This document shows positions 17,405 through 26,500 of a stretch of DNA of 64,000 bases, piece by piece; position 1 is the first letter of the stretch; each line of letters starts with the position of its first letter. Below the pieces are notes generated by a model, which saw nothing but the letters and a program-made list of their open reading frames with translations, searched no databases and was not told where the DNA came from. Source of the DNA: CBDCVO01 sp965223085 (lineage in GTDB: Bacteria > Pseudomonadota > Gammaproteobacteria > Ga0077536). Both the position numbers and the translations under genes were made by a program. Where the stretch lies: NCBI GenBank assembly GCA_965223085.1, contig OZ244981.1:1116001-1180000 (forward strand), written 5' to 3'.

Positions 17405-18724
17405 TCAGTCCAAGCCCAATTTCTCGAGGCGGTAGCGCAGGGCGCGAAAACTGATCCCCAGTAATTTCGCCGCCTGGGTTTTATTCCAGCGCGTCTGCTC
17501 GAGCGCCGCCAGGATCCGCTGCCGTTCCACCTCGTCTAAATACGACTTCAACTCACCTTCTTCCTTCACAGCCGCTCGCGGCACGTCGTCTTGTGGCTCC
17601 ACCTCGGGCAACTGCAGATCGCGGGCGTTGACTTCACAACCCTCACACAGCGTCACGGCGCGTTCGAGAATATTCTCGAGTTCCCGCACATTGCCGGGAA
17701 AAGCGTAGTTCGTGAGCGCTTGTTTCGCGGCGCTGCTCAAAGTAACGCTCCCCTCTGGACTCAGGCGTGCCAAAAAGTGCCCCACCAGCAAGTCGATATC
17801 CCCGCGCCGCTCGCGCAGTGCGGGTACTTTCAGCTCGATGACGTTAATGCGGTAGTAAAGGTCCTGGCGAAAATCGCCGTGCTCCACCAGCGCGGCAAGA
17901 TCCTTATGGGTGGCGGATAGAATGCGGCAGTCTATCGGCGCTTCTTTTTGCCCGCCCACTGGTCGGATCCGTTTTTCTTGAATTGCCCGCAAGAGTTTCA
18001 CCTGCATGGGCAAGGGCAATTCGCCCACTTCGTCCAAAAATAGCGTGCCGCCATCGGCTGCCTGGAAAAGCCCTTTTTTATCGCCGTGGGCGCCAGTGAA
18101 GCTGCCCTTCAAATGGCCGAAGAGCTCGCTTTCCATGAGTTCGTGGGGGATCGCCCCGCAGTTGACCGGCACAAACGCTTGGCTTGCGCGCGGCCCCTGC
18201 TCGTGAATCAAGCGCGCAACCAATTCCTTGCCGGTGCCCGACTCACCGCTGATATAGACCGGCGCCTGGCTCCGTGCGAGCTTAGCGATAGTGGTGCGCA
18301 AGCGCTCGATCTGGACCGAATCTCCGATCAAGCGTTCGCCCGCCTGGCTATCACCTGCATCGAGTTTGATCGCCTGGGTGACTAGCGAGCGCAGATCAGC
18401 AAGATCAACCGGTTTATTGACAAAATCGAAGGCGCCAGACTTCAGCGCCTGGATCGCCGACTCCATACTACCGTGAGCGGTTATCACAGCAACCGGTGTA
18501 TGCGCATAGCTTGTCTGAATATGGGTCACCAGATCGAGGCCATTGCCATCCGGGAGTTTCATGTCAGTAAGGCAAAGACTAAACGAGCGGCTTTGCAAGG
18601 CGGCGCGTGCTTCGCTCAGATCTTGCGCGGTGACGCAATCGATATCCATGCGTCCCAAGGTAATCGACAGCAACTCGAGAATATCGGGTTCATCATCGAC
18701 CAACAATGCACATGGTTTGGTCAT
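17405..18724 (-). CDS. pilR: Sigma-54-dependent response regulator PilR
   Basis: A 439-residue NtrC-type activator. The receiver domain has Asp10-Asp11-Glu12 (LLVDDEPD), the phospho-acceptor Asp54 (CLTDMKLPDG) and Lys104 (FVNKPVD). The AAA+ domain has Walker A GESGTGKE (160-167), the sigma-54-contacting loop GSFTGAHGDKKG, and Walker B GGTLFLDEVGELP. The Fis-type HTH is at the end (NKTQAAKLLGISFRALRYRL). A longer frame to 18778 exists, but ATG 18724 shares a base with the pilS stop (TAATG), the normal coupled start. It should activate pilA through the promoter at 17250 after phosphorylation by PilS. Confidence 0.95.
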   Translation of the reverse strand: MTKPCALLVDDEPDILELLSITLGRMDIDCVTAQDLSEARAALQSRSFSLCLTDMKLPDGNGLDLVTHIQTSYAHTPVAVITAHGSMESAIQALKSGAFDFVNKPVDLADLRSLVTQAIKLDAGDSQAGERLIGDSVQIERLRTTIAKLARSQAPVYISGESGTGKELVARLIHEQGPRASQAFVPVNCGAIPHELMESELFGHLKGSFTGAHGDKKGLFQAADGGTLFLDEVGELPLPMQVKLLRAIQEKRIRPVGGQKEAPIDCRILSATHKDLAALVEHGDFRQDLYYRINVIELKVPALRERRGDIDLLVGHFLARLSPEGSVTLSSAAKQALTNYAFPGNVRELENILERAVTLCEGCEVNARDLQLPEVEPQDDVPRAAVKEEGELKSYLDEVERQRILAALEQTRWNKTQAAKLLGISFRALRYRLEKLGLD

Positions 18725-20349
18725 TACACCTGCACCTGTCGTCGCTCCGGATGCGCAAATTGAACGCGAAAACGGCAACCATCCACGCCGTGCTCCAATA
18801 AATTCAAGCTCGCCTGATTCGCTTCGCAGAGTTCGCGGGCAATATATAAACCTAGACCAGTACCACCCGCCTCACCGGTAAAAAATGGTTCGAATATCTG
18901 CTCCGCTGCGGCGTCTGAAATGCCTTCGCCGCGATCGATGACATCGACGAAGGGTCGTCCTGTTTCACGTACTAGCCCCGCAACAAACGTTAAACGCGGT
19001 TGCTTGCGACTGTAGCGCAAACCGTTTTCACTTAAGTTCCACAACACTTGGCGCAACTGGCTCGGATCCATTCTGATGGAGATATCGTCCGCTTGCCATT
19101 CCATCTTCACTTCTTGTGACGCGAGCTCGAGCCGTTCGCAGAGCTCCGTAACGAAGTCTTCTAACCAAGGCCGCAACGCAAAACTTTCCGCGTAAGCAGT
19201 TTCCCGCCGCCCGATCATCAATACATTATTGATAATGTCGTTCATGCGAGCACTGTGCTCGGCGATGATTTCGGTCAAACGCCGGTCTTCCGCCGCGAGT
19301 TCCGGTGACTCGGATAATAATTGGCCCGCGTGACTGATCGCGCCCAGGGGGTTACGGATTTCGTGCGCGATGCTCGCCGTTAAGCGTCCCAGTGAGGCGA
19401 GTTTGATCTGCTGCGCGCGCTGATTCATTTCTGCAGCGTCTTCGAGAAACACCAGCGTGTTTTGATTGTCGTCGGGACCCAAGCGCGTGAACGAGGCGAT
19501 GACATCAGGTCCTTGGCTCGTAATGGTCAGCAGATCGCTGCGATTCTCGCGCGAGCGTTGCCACTGATTCCACGCCCGGTGCAGCGTCGCAGATAAACGC
19601 GCCAACGGTTGATTGTTTAGCATCCGCCCCACCTGCAGCATATGTTCGGCCGCTTGATTCGCGAGCACCACCCGGCCGCCGCGATCGAGCACTAAGATCC
19701 CCGAACGCATGCGTTGCACGATGTGTTCGTTGAGCAAAGATAGTTGTTTTAGGTCGACGGCGCGCTGCGCTGCCAACGCTTCGCTGTGGCGCGCTCGTTC
19801 TGCTAAGACCGTTGCCAAGATAGCGGTACCGAAGCACACCGCGCCCAGCAAACCCGCTTGGGTGTAGCTCGCACTCGCATAATCTAAGTTAAACGTGCCG
19901 TAGAGTGTTTCACCTAAGACAAAAAGCGTGGCGAGCGCGGCAAAAAAAATCGATGCGCGTTGGGTGACCAACAAGCAAGCGCCCGCGAGCGCGACGACGA
20001 GCAAGATCCCAAATCCGCCCGCGACGCCGCCGCTGGCATGCATGAACAAGGTAATGGCAACGATGTCGACCAACACCAGCGCGTTAATATGTATCGGCAA
20101 CGGCGTGCGATACCACTCGATGGCGTATTGCGCGACGATAGTTAGCGCCAAATAAATGCACGCGATAATCGTGAATAAACCGACGTCGAACTTCGTGAAA
20201 TTCGGCGGCAGGCGGCCACTAACACTAAGCGCGGTGAATAAACCCGCGATCACCATGCGATATAGATTGAAATACTTTAGCGCCCGCCAACTCCTAGTGA
20301 CCGGCCACGGTGTGTTGACCGCCACGGCAACTGTGGTGTCAGTGGTCAT
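18724..20349 (-). CDS. pilS: Sensor histidine kinase PilS
   Basis: A 541-residue membrane kinase, the partner of PilR. Six hydrophobic segments occupy about residues 30-185. A PAS-like domain follows (ILVLDRGGRVVLANQAAEHM). The dimerisation domain has the phospho-acceptor His329 in SIAHEIRNPLGAISHA, and the ATPase domain has the N box (NLSENGLRYSRKQP), G1 (DVIDRGEGISD) and G2 (GGTGLGLYIARELCEAN). PilS of Pseudomonas senses pilin levels in the membrane; the same use is likely here since pilA lies just beyond pilR. It overlaps the PP0621-like gene by 11 bases at its start and pilR by one base at its end, so the three form one transcript. Confidence 0.94.
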   Translation of the reverse strand: MTTDTTVAVAVNTPWPVTRSWRALKYFNLYRMVIAGLFTALSVSGRLPPNFTKFDVGLFTIIACIYLALTIVAQYAIEWYRTPLPIHINALVLVDIVAITLFMHASGGVAGGFGILLVVALAGACLLVTQRASIFFAALATLFVLGETLYGTFNLDYASASYTQAGLLGAVCFGTAILATVLAERARHSEALAAQRAVDLKQLSLLNEHIVQRMRSGILVLDRGGRVVLANQAAEHMLQVGRMLNNQPLARLSATLHRAWNQWQRSRENRSDLLTITSQGPDVIASFTRLGPDDNQNTLVFLEDAAEMNQRAQQIKLASLGRLTASIAHEIRNPLGAISHAGQLLSESPELAAEDRRLTEIIAEHSARMNDIINNVLMIGRRETAYAESFALRPWLEDFVTELCERLELASQEVKMEWQADDISIRMDPSQLRQVLWNLSENGLRYSRKQPRLTFVAGLVRETGRPFVDVIDRGEGISDAAAEQIFEPFFTGEAGGTGLGLYIARELCEANQASLNLLEHGVDGCRFRVQFAHPERRQVQV

Positions 20350-20563
20350 CGCTGGGTTCGTGGGATTTACATTGATATCGATCGTCGCTCAAGCGACGCG
20401 CATCGCGCTCGGGAATGTGTACACCGCAAACTTCACAACGAACAACGCGGCCACCGTCACGGTGCGTTATGCGTTTGGATCCACGCCGATAATCGGCCAA
20501 GCGACGCGCGCCACCGAGCACGATGGCGACAATAACAAAAAATAGCAGTAAGCGTAGTAACAC
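20339..20563 (-). CDS. PP0621-family small membrane protein
   Basis: A 74-residue protein with one N-terminal membrane span (LLRLLLFFVIVAIVLG), a basic linker and a C-terminal metal- or thiol-type element, VRCEVCGVHIPE (CxxC) followed by a later Cys and His (RYQCKSHEP). Small proteins of this layout are regularly found immediately upstream of pilS in gammaproteobacteria and are annotated PP0621 family; their function is unknown. The gene ends 11 bases inside pilS, so it is the first gene of the pilSR operon. Confidence 0.8.
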   Translation of the reverse strand: MLLRLLLFFVIVAIVLGGARRLADYRRGSKRITHRDGGRVVRCEVCGVHIPERDARRLSDDRYQCKSHEPSDDH

Positions 20564-20780
20564 GCGAGTTCTCCACGATTCAGACGCCGTCGCACGGCAG
20601 CGACACTATGCCACGGCTGTATCCCATGAACACGATCGGCTATAGTCTGCGGCGGCTCGTGCCGACATTTTCTCGGGAAACGCTCAATTGTTTTTGCGCC
20701 AGCGGATGTAGACCCTGGATTGTTCGCCGCGAGGTCAGCCGAGATTCCCACAGAAGTACCGAGCAACTCGGGGGCAATCG

Positions 20781-21947
20781 ATGAATCTGCATGAATACCA
20801 GTCGAAGCAATTATTCGACACCTACGATATTCCCATATTACCGGGAAAAGTGGCGGAGAGCGCTGCAGAAGCGCAGAGCAATGCCGAGTCCCTGGGCGGC
20901 TCAGCGTGGCTCGTCAAAGCCCAGGTTCATGCTGGTGGACGCGGCAAGGCGGGCGGCGTCAAATTCGTCAAATCGCCGGCCGAGGCGGCCACGGCGGCGG
21001 CGGCCTTGTTGGGCACCCAGCTAATAACGAAACAATCGGGACCCGCGGGTCAACCTATCAACTGTGTGCTCATCGACAGCGCCGCTGATATCGCGCACGA
21101 GCTTTATCTGGGTGCGGTCGTCGACCGCGGCTCTCGTCAGGTTACGTTCATGGCTTCGCGCGCCGGCGGCATGGACATCGAAGAAGTCGCGGCCTCGACC
21201 CCGGAGAAAATCGCGACCGCGTCGATCGATCCGGTGCTCGGTTTGCTAGATTACCAATGCCGCCAACTCGGTTTCGCGCTTGCCCTGGATGGCGATCAGC
21301 GTAAGCAACTCGCGACGATTCTCGAGGGGCTCTACCGCCTGTTCAACGAGCGCGACGCCTCTCTGGTCGAAATCAACCCGCTGGCGATCTTGGCCGATGG
21401 TCGCTTGGTCGCGCTCGATGCGAAGATCAACATCGACGACAACGCCCTCTATCGGCAAGAAATCGCATCTTGGCGCGACGCAAGCCAGGAAGATGAAAAA
21501 GAGCGTAGAGCCAAAGAGTTCGATCTCAATTACGTCACCTTGGACGGCAATATCGCGTGCATGGTCAATGGTGCCGGGCTCGCGATGGCGACGATGGATA
21601 TCATCAAGCTTGCCGGCGGCGAGCCGGCAAACTTTCTCGATGTCGGTGGTGGAACTACCGCCGAGCGGGTCGCAGAAGCGTTCAAGATCATCGTCTCCGA
21701 TCCGAACGTAAAGGCGATCTTGGTCAATATATTTGGCGGCATTGTACGTTGTGATTTGATCGCCGAAGGCATTATTACTGCCGTTAAAGAAGTCGGCGTA
21801 ACTGTGCCCGTTGTGGTGCGCTTAGAGGGAACGAATGTCGATGCGGGCAAACGTTTGCTAGAGGAGAGCGGGCTGGAGATCGTGAGCGGCGAGAACTTGG
21901 GAGATGCCGCCGATAAGGCCGTCCGTGCGGCGGGAGGAAAACAATAA
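20781..21947 (+). CDS. sucC: Succinyl-CoA synthetase (ADP-forming) subunit beta
   Basis: A 388-residue ATP-grasp subunit of the citric-acid-cycle enzyme that makes ATP from succinyl-CoA. It starts MNLHEYQSKQLFD, the standard opening, with the ATP-grasp loop VKAQVHAGGRGKAGGV, the metal-binding ASLVEINPLAI and the C-terminal ILVNIFGGIVRCDLIAEGI at the subunit interface. The length is exactly that of E. coli SucC. It overlaps sucD by one base (TAATG) for coupled synthesis. It is divergent from the pilSR group across a 217-base gap. The rest of the TCA operon is not adjacent. Confidence 0.97.
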   Translation: MNLHEYQSKQLFDTYDIPILPGKVAESAAEAQSNAESLGGSAWLVKAQVHAGGRGKAGGVKFVKSPAEAATAAAALLGTQLITKQSGPAGQPINCVLIDSAADIAHELYLGAVVDRGSRQVTFMASRAGGMDIEEVAASTPEKIATASIDPVLGLLDYQCRQLGFALALDGDQRKQLATILEGLYRLFNERDASLVEINPLAILADGRLVALDAKINIDDNALYRQEIASWRDASQEDEKERRAKEFDLNYVTLDGNIACMVNGAGLAMATMDIIKLAGGEPANFLDVGGGTTAERVAEAFKIIVSDPNVKAILVNIFGGIVRCDLIAEGIITAVKEVGVTVPVVVRLEGTNVDAGKRLLEESGLEIVSGENLGDAADKAVRAAGGKQ

Positions 21948-22819
21948 TGTCCATTCTCGTCAACCAACACACGCGCGTCTTGGTACAAGGTTTCACCGGT
22001 AATCAAGGCACGTTTCACGCCGAGCAAGCGATCGAGTACGGCACCAAAATCGTCGGCGGCGTCACGCCCGGCCGCGGCGGCACCAACCATCTCAATCGCC
22101 CGGTGTTCAATACCGTCGCCCAGGCCGTGCGTGAAACCGATGCCGACGCCAGCATGATATTTGTGCCGCCCCCTTTTGCCGCGGACGCGATCTGCGAAGC
22201 GGTCGATGCCGGTATCAAAGTAATCGCCTGCATTACGGAAGGCATTCCGGTACTCGATATGTTGCGCGTGAAAGCGAGCTTGAAGGCCCGCCCCGACATT
22301 TATCTCATCGGACCCAACTGTCCGGGGATCATTACCCCCGCGGAATGCAAAATCGGCATCATGCCGGGTGCCATACACGCACCGGGGCACATCGGCATCG
22401 TGTCTCGCTCGGGCACGCTCACTTATGAGGCCGTGCATCAAACAACACTCGCCGGACTCGGTCAAACGACTTGCGTCGGCATTGGCGGTGATCCCATTCA
22501 AGGGATGAATTTCATCGATTGCTTGCGCCTCTTTGAGGCGGATGACTTAACCCAAGGCATTATTATGGTCGGCGAAATCGGCGGCTCCGCCGAAGAAGAA
22601 GCCGCCGAGTTTATCGCCGAACACGTATCCAAGCCCGTGGTCGGCTACATTGCCGGGGTCACGGCACCGCCCGGCAAGCGCATGGGCCATGCCGGGGCGA
22701 TCATTGCCGGCGGCAAAGGTACGGCGGAGGAAAAATACAAAGCGCTCGATGCTGCGGGGGCGCATACCGTGCGCTCGCCCGCCGAACTCGGCGCGACGAT
22801 GCAACGCGTGTTGCGGTAA
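21947..22819 (+). CDS. sucD: Succinyl-CoA synthetase (ADP-forming) subunit alpha
   Basis: A 290-residue CoA-binding subunit carrying the phosphorylated histidine. The start SILVNQHTRVLVQGFTGNQG forms the CoA-binding Rossmann strand; IGPNCPGIITP and VSRSGTLTYE are the ligase signatures; KRMGHAGAII holds the catalytic His248. It partners SucC, whose stop overlaps its start. A 21-base palindrome (22826-22846, TACGCAGC...GCTGCGTA) lies just after the stop and could be a weak terminator, but it lacks a full T run. Confidence 0.97.
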   Translation: MSILVNQHTRVLVQGFTGNQGTFHAEQAIEYGTKIVGGVTPGRGGTNHLNRPVFNTVAQAVRETDADASMIFVPPPFAADAICEAVDAGIKVIACITEGIPVLDMLRVKASLKARPDIYLIGPNCPGIITPAECKIGIMPGAIHAPGHIGIVSRSGTLTYEAVHQTTLAGLGQTTCVGIGGDPIQGMNFIDCLRLFEADDLTQGIIMVGEIGGSAEEEAAEFIAEHVSKPVVGYIAGVTAPPGKRMGHAGAIIAGGKGTAEEKYKALDAAGAHTVRSPAELGATMQRVLR

Positions 22820-22862
22820 GCGTAATACGCAGCATCCCGCTGCGTAGTTTAGACTAGCGACG

Positions 22863-24503
22863 ATGACTGATCGCCTTCGCATCGCGCTTGCGCAATACAA
22901 TTTCTGTGTCGGCGATATTACGGGCAACACCGCAAAAATTTGCGCGGCCGTAAAAATGGCGCGAGATAAACTCGGCGCTGACGTCGTGGCGTTTCCAGAA
23001 CTGGCGATAACCGGTTATCCGCCCGAAGATCTCTTGTTTCGTCCCGGCTTACACCGACGCGTCAGCGCAGCGCTCGACCACATCGCTAGCGCTGCACACG
23101 ATATTCATGCGGTCGTCGGCTATCCACGCCGCCGCGACGACACGACGTTCAACGCGGTTTCAGTCCTGCGTGACGGTGTAGTTGTCTTCACGTATCACAA
23201 ACAACGCCTGCCAAATTATTTGGTCTTCGACGAGCAACGTTATTTCGTTGCCGGCAGCGATGCAGGTGTTGTAGAGCTCAGCGGTTTTCGTATCGCACTC
23301 AGTATTTGCGAAGATATCTGGGATCCCGCCACGGCCGCGCAAGCTACCGCTGCCGGTGCGGAAATGATCTTAAACATCAATGCTTCACCGTATAACGCCA
23401 ACAAGCGCAGCGAACGCATCACCGCCCTAAAGACCGCGTGCGCCGCCGCGCAATTGCCGATCGTTTATCTCAATATTGTCGGCGGACAAGACGAACTCGT
23501 CTTCGACGGCGGCTCGCTAGTGATGGATGCGTGCGGTGCGGTGCCAGTTCAAGGTCCCGAATTCGTCGAAACTTTGTTACCGCTCGAAGTGATGCGCACA
23601 CCGTGCACCGGGTTGAGCTTCACAGGGCCACTTACCGAGCCCTTGAGCGCCGAGGAAAATATCTATCAAGCGCTGCTCTTAGGCGTGCGTGATTATGTGG
23701 AGAAAAACGGTTTCAAAGGCGTCGTGCTGGGACTCTCCGGGGGCATCGATTCCGCGCTCACGCTGGCGATCGCGGTCGACGCGCTCGGTGCGGAACGCGT
23801 GGTGGCGGTGTCCATGCCCTCACGCTACACCGCTGAAATGAGCGTCGCGGACGCCTTGGAGCAAGCGCGCCGCCAGGGTTGCGAATGTCACGTTGTGCCG
23901 ATCGAAGACCCGTTTAAAGCATTCAACGAAGTGCTCACGCCGATCTTCGCCGACGCCCCAGTTGATGTCACCGAAGAGAACATTCAAGCGCGTTGCCGCG
24001 GTATTATTCTTATGGCGATCTCCAACAAAACCGGGCGCATGGTGCTCGCGACCGGCAACAAAAGCGAAATGGCCGTGGGCTACGCAACTTTATACGGCGA
24101 TATGGCAGGCGGGTTCGCACCTTTGAAAGACGTACCAAAAACATTGGTGTACCGCTTGGCCCGCTGGCGCAACCGTGACACGGAAGTCATTCCTCACCGG
24201 GTGCTCGAACGAGCGCCTTCCGCGGAACTTGCGCCCGATCAAAAAGACACCGATAGCCTGCCCGACTACGCCGTGCTCGACCCCATTCTCGAATACTATA
24301 TCGAGTGCGACGAAACACCACGAGAAATCGCCGCGCGCGGCTTTGATATCGAACTCGTCCGTCGCGTTGCGCGTCTGGTAGACCGCAACGAATATAAACG
24401 TCGTCAAGCAGCACCCGGCGTGCGCATTACGAAACGCGCGTTTGGACGTGACCGGCGTTTTCCGATCACCTCGCGTTACGACGAGCAACAACCGACCAGA
24501 TAG
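22863..24503 (+). CDS. nadE: NAD+ synthase, glutamine-hydrolysing
   Basis: A 546-residue two-domain enzyme making NAD from deamido-NAD. The N-terminal nitrilase-type glutaminase has the Glu46-Lys113-Cys149 triad (VVAFPELAIT, YHKQRLPNYL, ALSICEDIW). The C-terminal synthetase domain carries the ATP pyrophosphatase loop VLGLSGGIDSAL and the ATGNKSEMAVGYATLYGDMA segment. Because it has its own glutaminase it does not depend on free ammonia. It follows sucD by 43 bases and converges on bamD, with a palindromic repeat between them. Confidence 0.96.
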   Translation: MTDRLRIALAQYNFCVGDITGNTAKICAAVKMARDKLGADVVAFPELAITGYPPEDLLFRPGLHRRVSAALDHIASAAHDIHAVVGYPRRRDDTTFNAVSVLRDGVVVFTYHKQRLPNYLVFDEQRYFVAGSDAGVVELSGFRIALSICEDIWDPATAAQATAAGAEMILNINASPYNANKRSERITALKTACAAAQLPIVYLNIVGGQDELVFDGGSLVMDACGAVPVQGPEFVETLLPLEVMRTPCTGLSFTGPLTEPLSAEENIYQALLLGVRDYVEKNGFKGVVLGLSGGIDSALTLAIAVDALGAERVVAVSMPSRYTAEMSVADALEQARRQGCECHVVPIEDPFKAFNEVLTPIFADAPVDVTEENIQARCRGIILMAISNKTGRMVLATGNKSEMAVGYATLYGDMAGGFAPLKDVPKTLVYRLARWRNRDTEVIPHRVLERAPSAELAPDQKDTDSLPDYAVLDPILEYYIECDETPREIAARGFDIELVRRVARLVDRNEYKRRQAAPGVRITKRAFGRDRRFPITSRYDEQQPTR

Positions 24504-24568
24504 CACATCCTCTGCCTAGGGCAGGCCGACGGAATCGTGCGGGAGACGGTGGTGGCGTTAATCTCGTC

Positions 24569-24588
24569 ATTCCCGCGCAGGCGGGAAT
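24569..24588. repeat. dRS3-like palindromic repeat between nadE and bamD
   Basis: ATTCCCGCGCAGGCGGGAAT is a perfect inverted repeat within the wider word GTCATTCCCGCGCAGGCGGGAATCCAG, a sequence type found scattered in intergenic regions of many proteobacteria (dRS3-like). It lies between convergent nadE and bamD and may terminate both. Only one copy is seen in the window. Confidence 0.6.
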
Positions 24589-24604
24589 CCAGTCTACAGC
24601 TTTC

Positions 24605-25387
24605 CTAGCGCACCCGTGTGCGGCGCACTTCGGCAATGCCCGGATGATTGGGGAAGTTGAGTTCCAACACACGCAACGCGTCTTCCGATAAATCGTCCAG
24701 CTCTAAGATTTTGTAGGACTTCGCCAGTAAGATTAAGGCTTCCGGCATCGCCGGCGTCTGCTGGTAGTTTTCTACGACGTAGCGGGCGCGGTTCGATGCC
24801 GCAACGAAAGCGCCACGACGCATGTAGAAATTCGCGACGTTAACTTCGTGTTGTGCTAAGAGGTTACGCAAATGGATCATGCGCAATTGCGCGTCGTCGA
24901 CATAAATGCTGTCGGGAAAACGTTGAATCAATTCAGAGAAATCATTAAACGATTGCAAGGCCGCGCCTGGGTCGCGCTGAGATTGATCTTTCGGCAGAAA
25001 ACGTTCCGTTAAACCTTGGCCTAAATTGAAGTTGATCAGACCGCGCAAATAGAAAGCGTAATCGGTATGCGGATGGGTTGGATTGAGCTTCAGGAACCGG
25101 TCCACCGCAGCCGTGGCAGGGCCTGGCTGTTCGCTTTTGTAGTGACAATAAGCAAGCTCCAACTGAGATTGCGCCGCATAGGGTCCGAAAGGATAGCGGT
25201 TCTGCAGTTTCTCATAATGTTCGATCGCGCCGTCACAAGAACCGGCGTCGAGTTCCGTTTTTGCCCGATAATAGAGGTCCTCCTCTGTTTCCGTGGGTAT
25301 TTCATCGTCATCGTCTTTGCCGAACATTGCGCAACCGGTCGTTAAAACAACGAAAACAACGAGCAAACAGATAAAACGATATTTCAT
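24605..25387 (-). CDS. bamD: Outer membrane protein assembly factor BamD (lipoprotein)
   Basis: About 260 residues. The signal peptide MKYRFICLLVVFVVLTTGC ends with a lipobox (LTTGC), so the mature protein is lipid-anchored on the inner face of the outer membrane. TPR repeats follow (EEDLYYRAKTELDAGSCDGA, NRYPFGPYAAQSQLELAYCH, THPHTDYAFYLRGLINFNLG), the layout of BamD, which binds BamA and substrate proteins in the beta-barrel assembly machine. The open frame extends to 25474, but ATG 25387 alone gives a proper lipoprotein signal. It is divergent from rluD, the usual gammaproteobacterial arrangement. Confidence 0.95.
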   Translation of the reverse strand: MKYRFICLLVVFVVLTTGCAMFGKDDDDEIPTETEEDLYYRAKTELDAGSCDGAIEHYEKLQNRYPFGPYAAQSQLELAYCHYKSEQPGPATAAVDRFLKLNPTHPHTDYAFYLRGLINFNLGQGLTERFLPKDQSQRDPGAALQSFNDFSELIQRFPDSIYVDDAQLRMIHLRNLLAQHEVNVANFYMRRGAFVAASNRARYVVENYQQTPAMPEALILLAKSYKILELDDLSEDALRVLELNFPNHPGIAEVRRTRVR

Positions 25388-25531
25388 GAACCTGGGGGCG
25401 ACGCGCCGCTGCGAACCTCGGTGCTGTAATATGAAGCGATCGTGCATTTTAATGCGTCGCGGGGCGGAGTCCAATGGACATCCATCTGTCGGCGCCTCAG
25501 CGCACGGCGGATCTTCGCTAAACTAAGCGCC

Positions 25532-26500
25532 ATGCCCGACACTCGAGAACACCGCGTCGTGTGTGACGCTGAACTCGCCGGCCAACGGCTCGATCAAGCG
25601 CTCGCGCAGGCGTTGCCCCAATATTCCCGCAACCTCATTCAAACTTGGATCAAGGCAGGCGGCGTATTGTTGAACGGGTCTGCTTGCCGCGTACGGGACA
25701 AGATTACCGCTGGCGATCAGGTCACCGTGACTGCGACGCTCGACGCCAGCGCTGATCTCAGCCCCGAAGCGCTAACGTTCCCGATCGTGCACGAAGATCC
25801 GGCATGCTTGGTGGTCGATAAACCCGCCGGTCTCGTCGTACATCCGGGTGCCGGCAACCCCCACGGAACCTTGGTCAACGGCCTCCTGCATCGCTATCCG
25901 GAATTGGCGGCGCTGCCGCGAGCGGGTTTAATTCACCGACTCGATAAAGACACCACCGGCCTGTTGCTCGCGGCGCGGACCAACGCCGCCTTGCTCATAT
26001 TAAGCCGCGCCCTCGCCAAGCGTCGCATCACGCGCAACTACGCGGCCGTGGTGCACGGCGCCCTGGTGGCTGGCGGCACCGTCGACGCCCCGATCGCCCG
26101 TGATCGCCACCACCGCACGCGCATGCGGGTACAACATGACGGCCGCGCGGCTGTGACGCATTACCGCATTGCCGAACGCTTTCCAGCCCACACTCACCTC
26201 GAGTTAGGGCTAGAAACCGGGCGCACCCATCAGATCCGCGTGCACATGCAGTTTCTCGGTCATGCCATCGTCGGCGATCCGACTTACGGCGGTCGTTATC
26301 GCGTTCCGGCCGGCGCCTGCGCGGCTTTAGTCGCCGCCTTATCCCGTTTCAAACGCCAAGCGCTGCATGCCCGGCGCCTCGTCTTTAAACACCCCAGCAC
26401 AAACGAGACGATTACGCTCGAGAGCCCGTTGCCCGCAGATTTTCGCGCGTTGTTGGACGCATTGCGCGCTGATCGGCTCGCGCGCCAACAGAACTCATGA
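25532..26500 (+). CDS. rluD: 23S rRNA pseudouridine synthase RluD
   Basis: A 322-residue RluA-family enzyme modifying 23S rRNA positions 1911/1915/1917. It has an N-terminal S4 domain (GQRLDQALAQALPQYSRNLI) and the catalytic motif GLIHRLDKDTTGLLL with Asp138, followed by the substrate-loop TGRTHQIRVHMQFLGHAIVG. The open frame extends upstream to 25442, but ATG 25532 gives the normal RluD length and N-terminus. It overlaps pgeF by four bases (ATGA). The bamD/rluD/pgeF/clpB order is conserved in gammaproteobacteria, which supports RluD over other RluA paralogues. Confidence 0.93.
   Translation: MPDTREHRVVCDAELAGQRLDQALAQALPQYSRNLIQTWIKAGGVLLNGSACRVRDKITAGDQVTVTATLDASADLSPEALTFPIVHEDPACLVVDKPAGLVVHPGAGNPHGTLVNGLLHRYPELAALPRAGLIHRLDKDTTGLLLAARTNAALLILSRALAKRRITRNYAAVVHGALVAGGTVDAPIARDRHHRTRMRVQHDGRAAVTHYRIAERFPAHTHLELGLETGRTHQIRVHMQFLGHAIVGDPTYGGRYRVPAGACAALVAALSRFKRQALHARRLVFKHPSTNETITLESPLPADFRALLDALRADRLARQQNS

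Noticed and set aside
21530..22501. 323-codon minus-strand frame across sucC/sucD
   Set aside because: Antisense shadow of two clear enzymes; composition is low-complexity with no motif.
22826..22846. Palindrome after sucD as terminator
   Set aside because: Good stem but no T run and nadE follows 17 bases later; kept only as a note under sucD.
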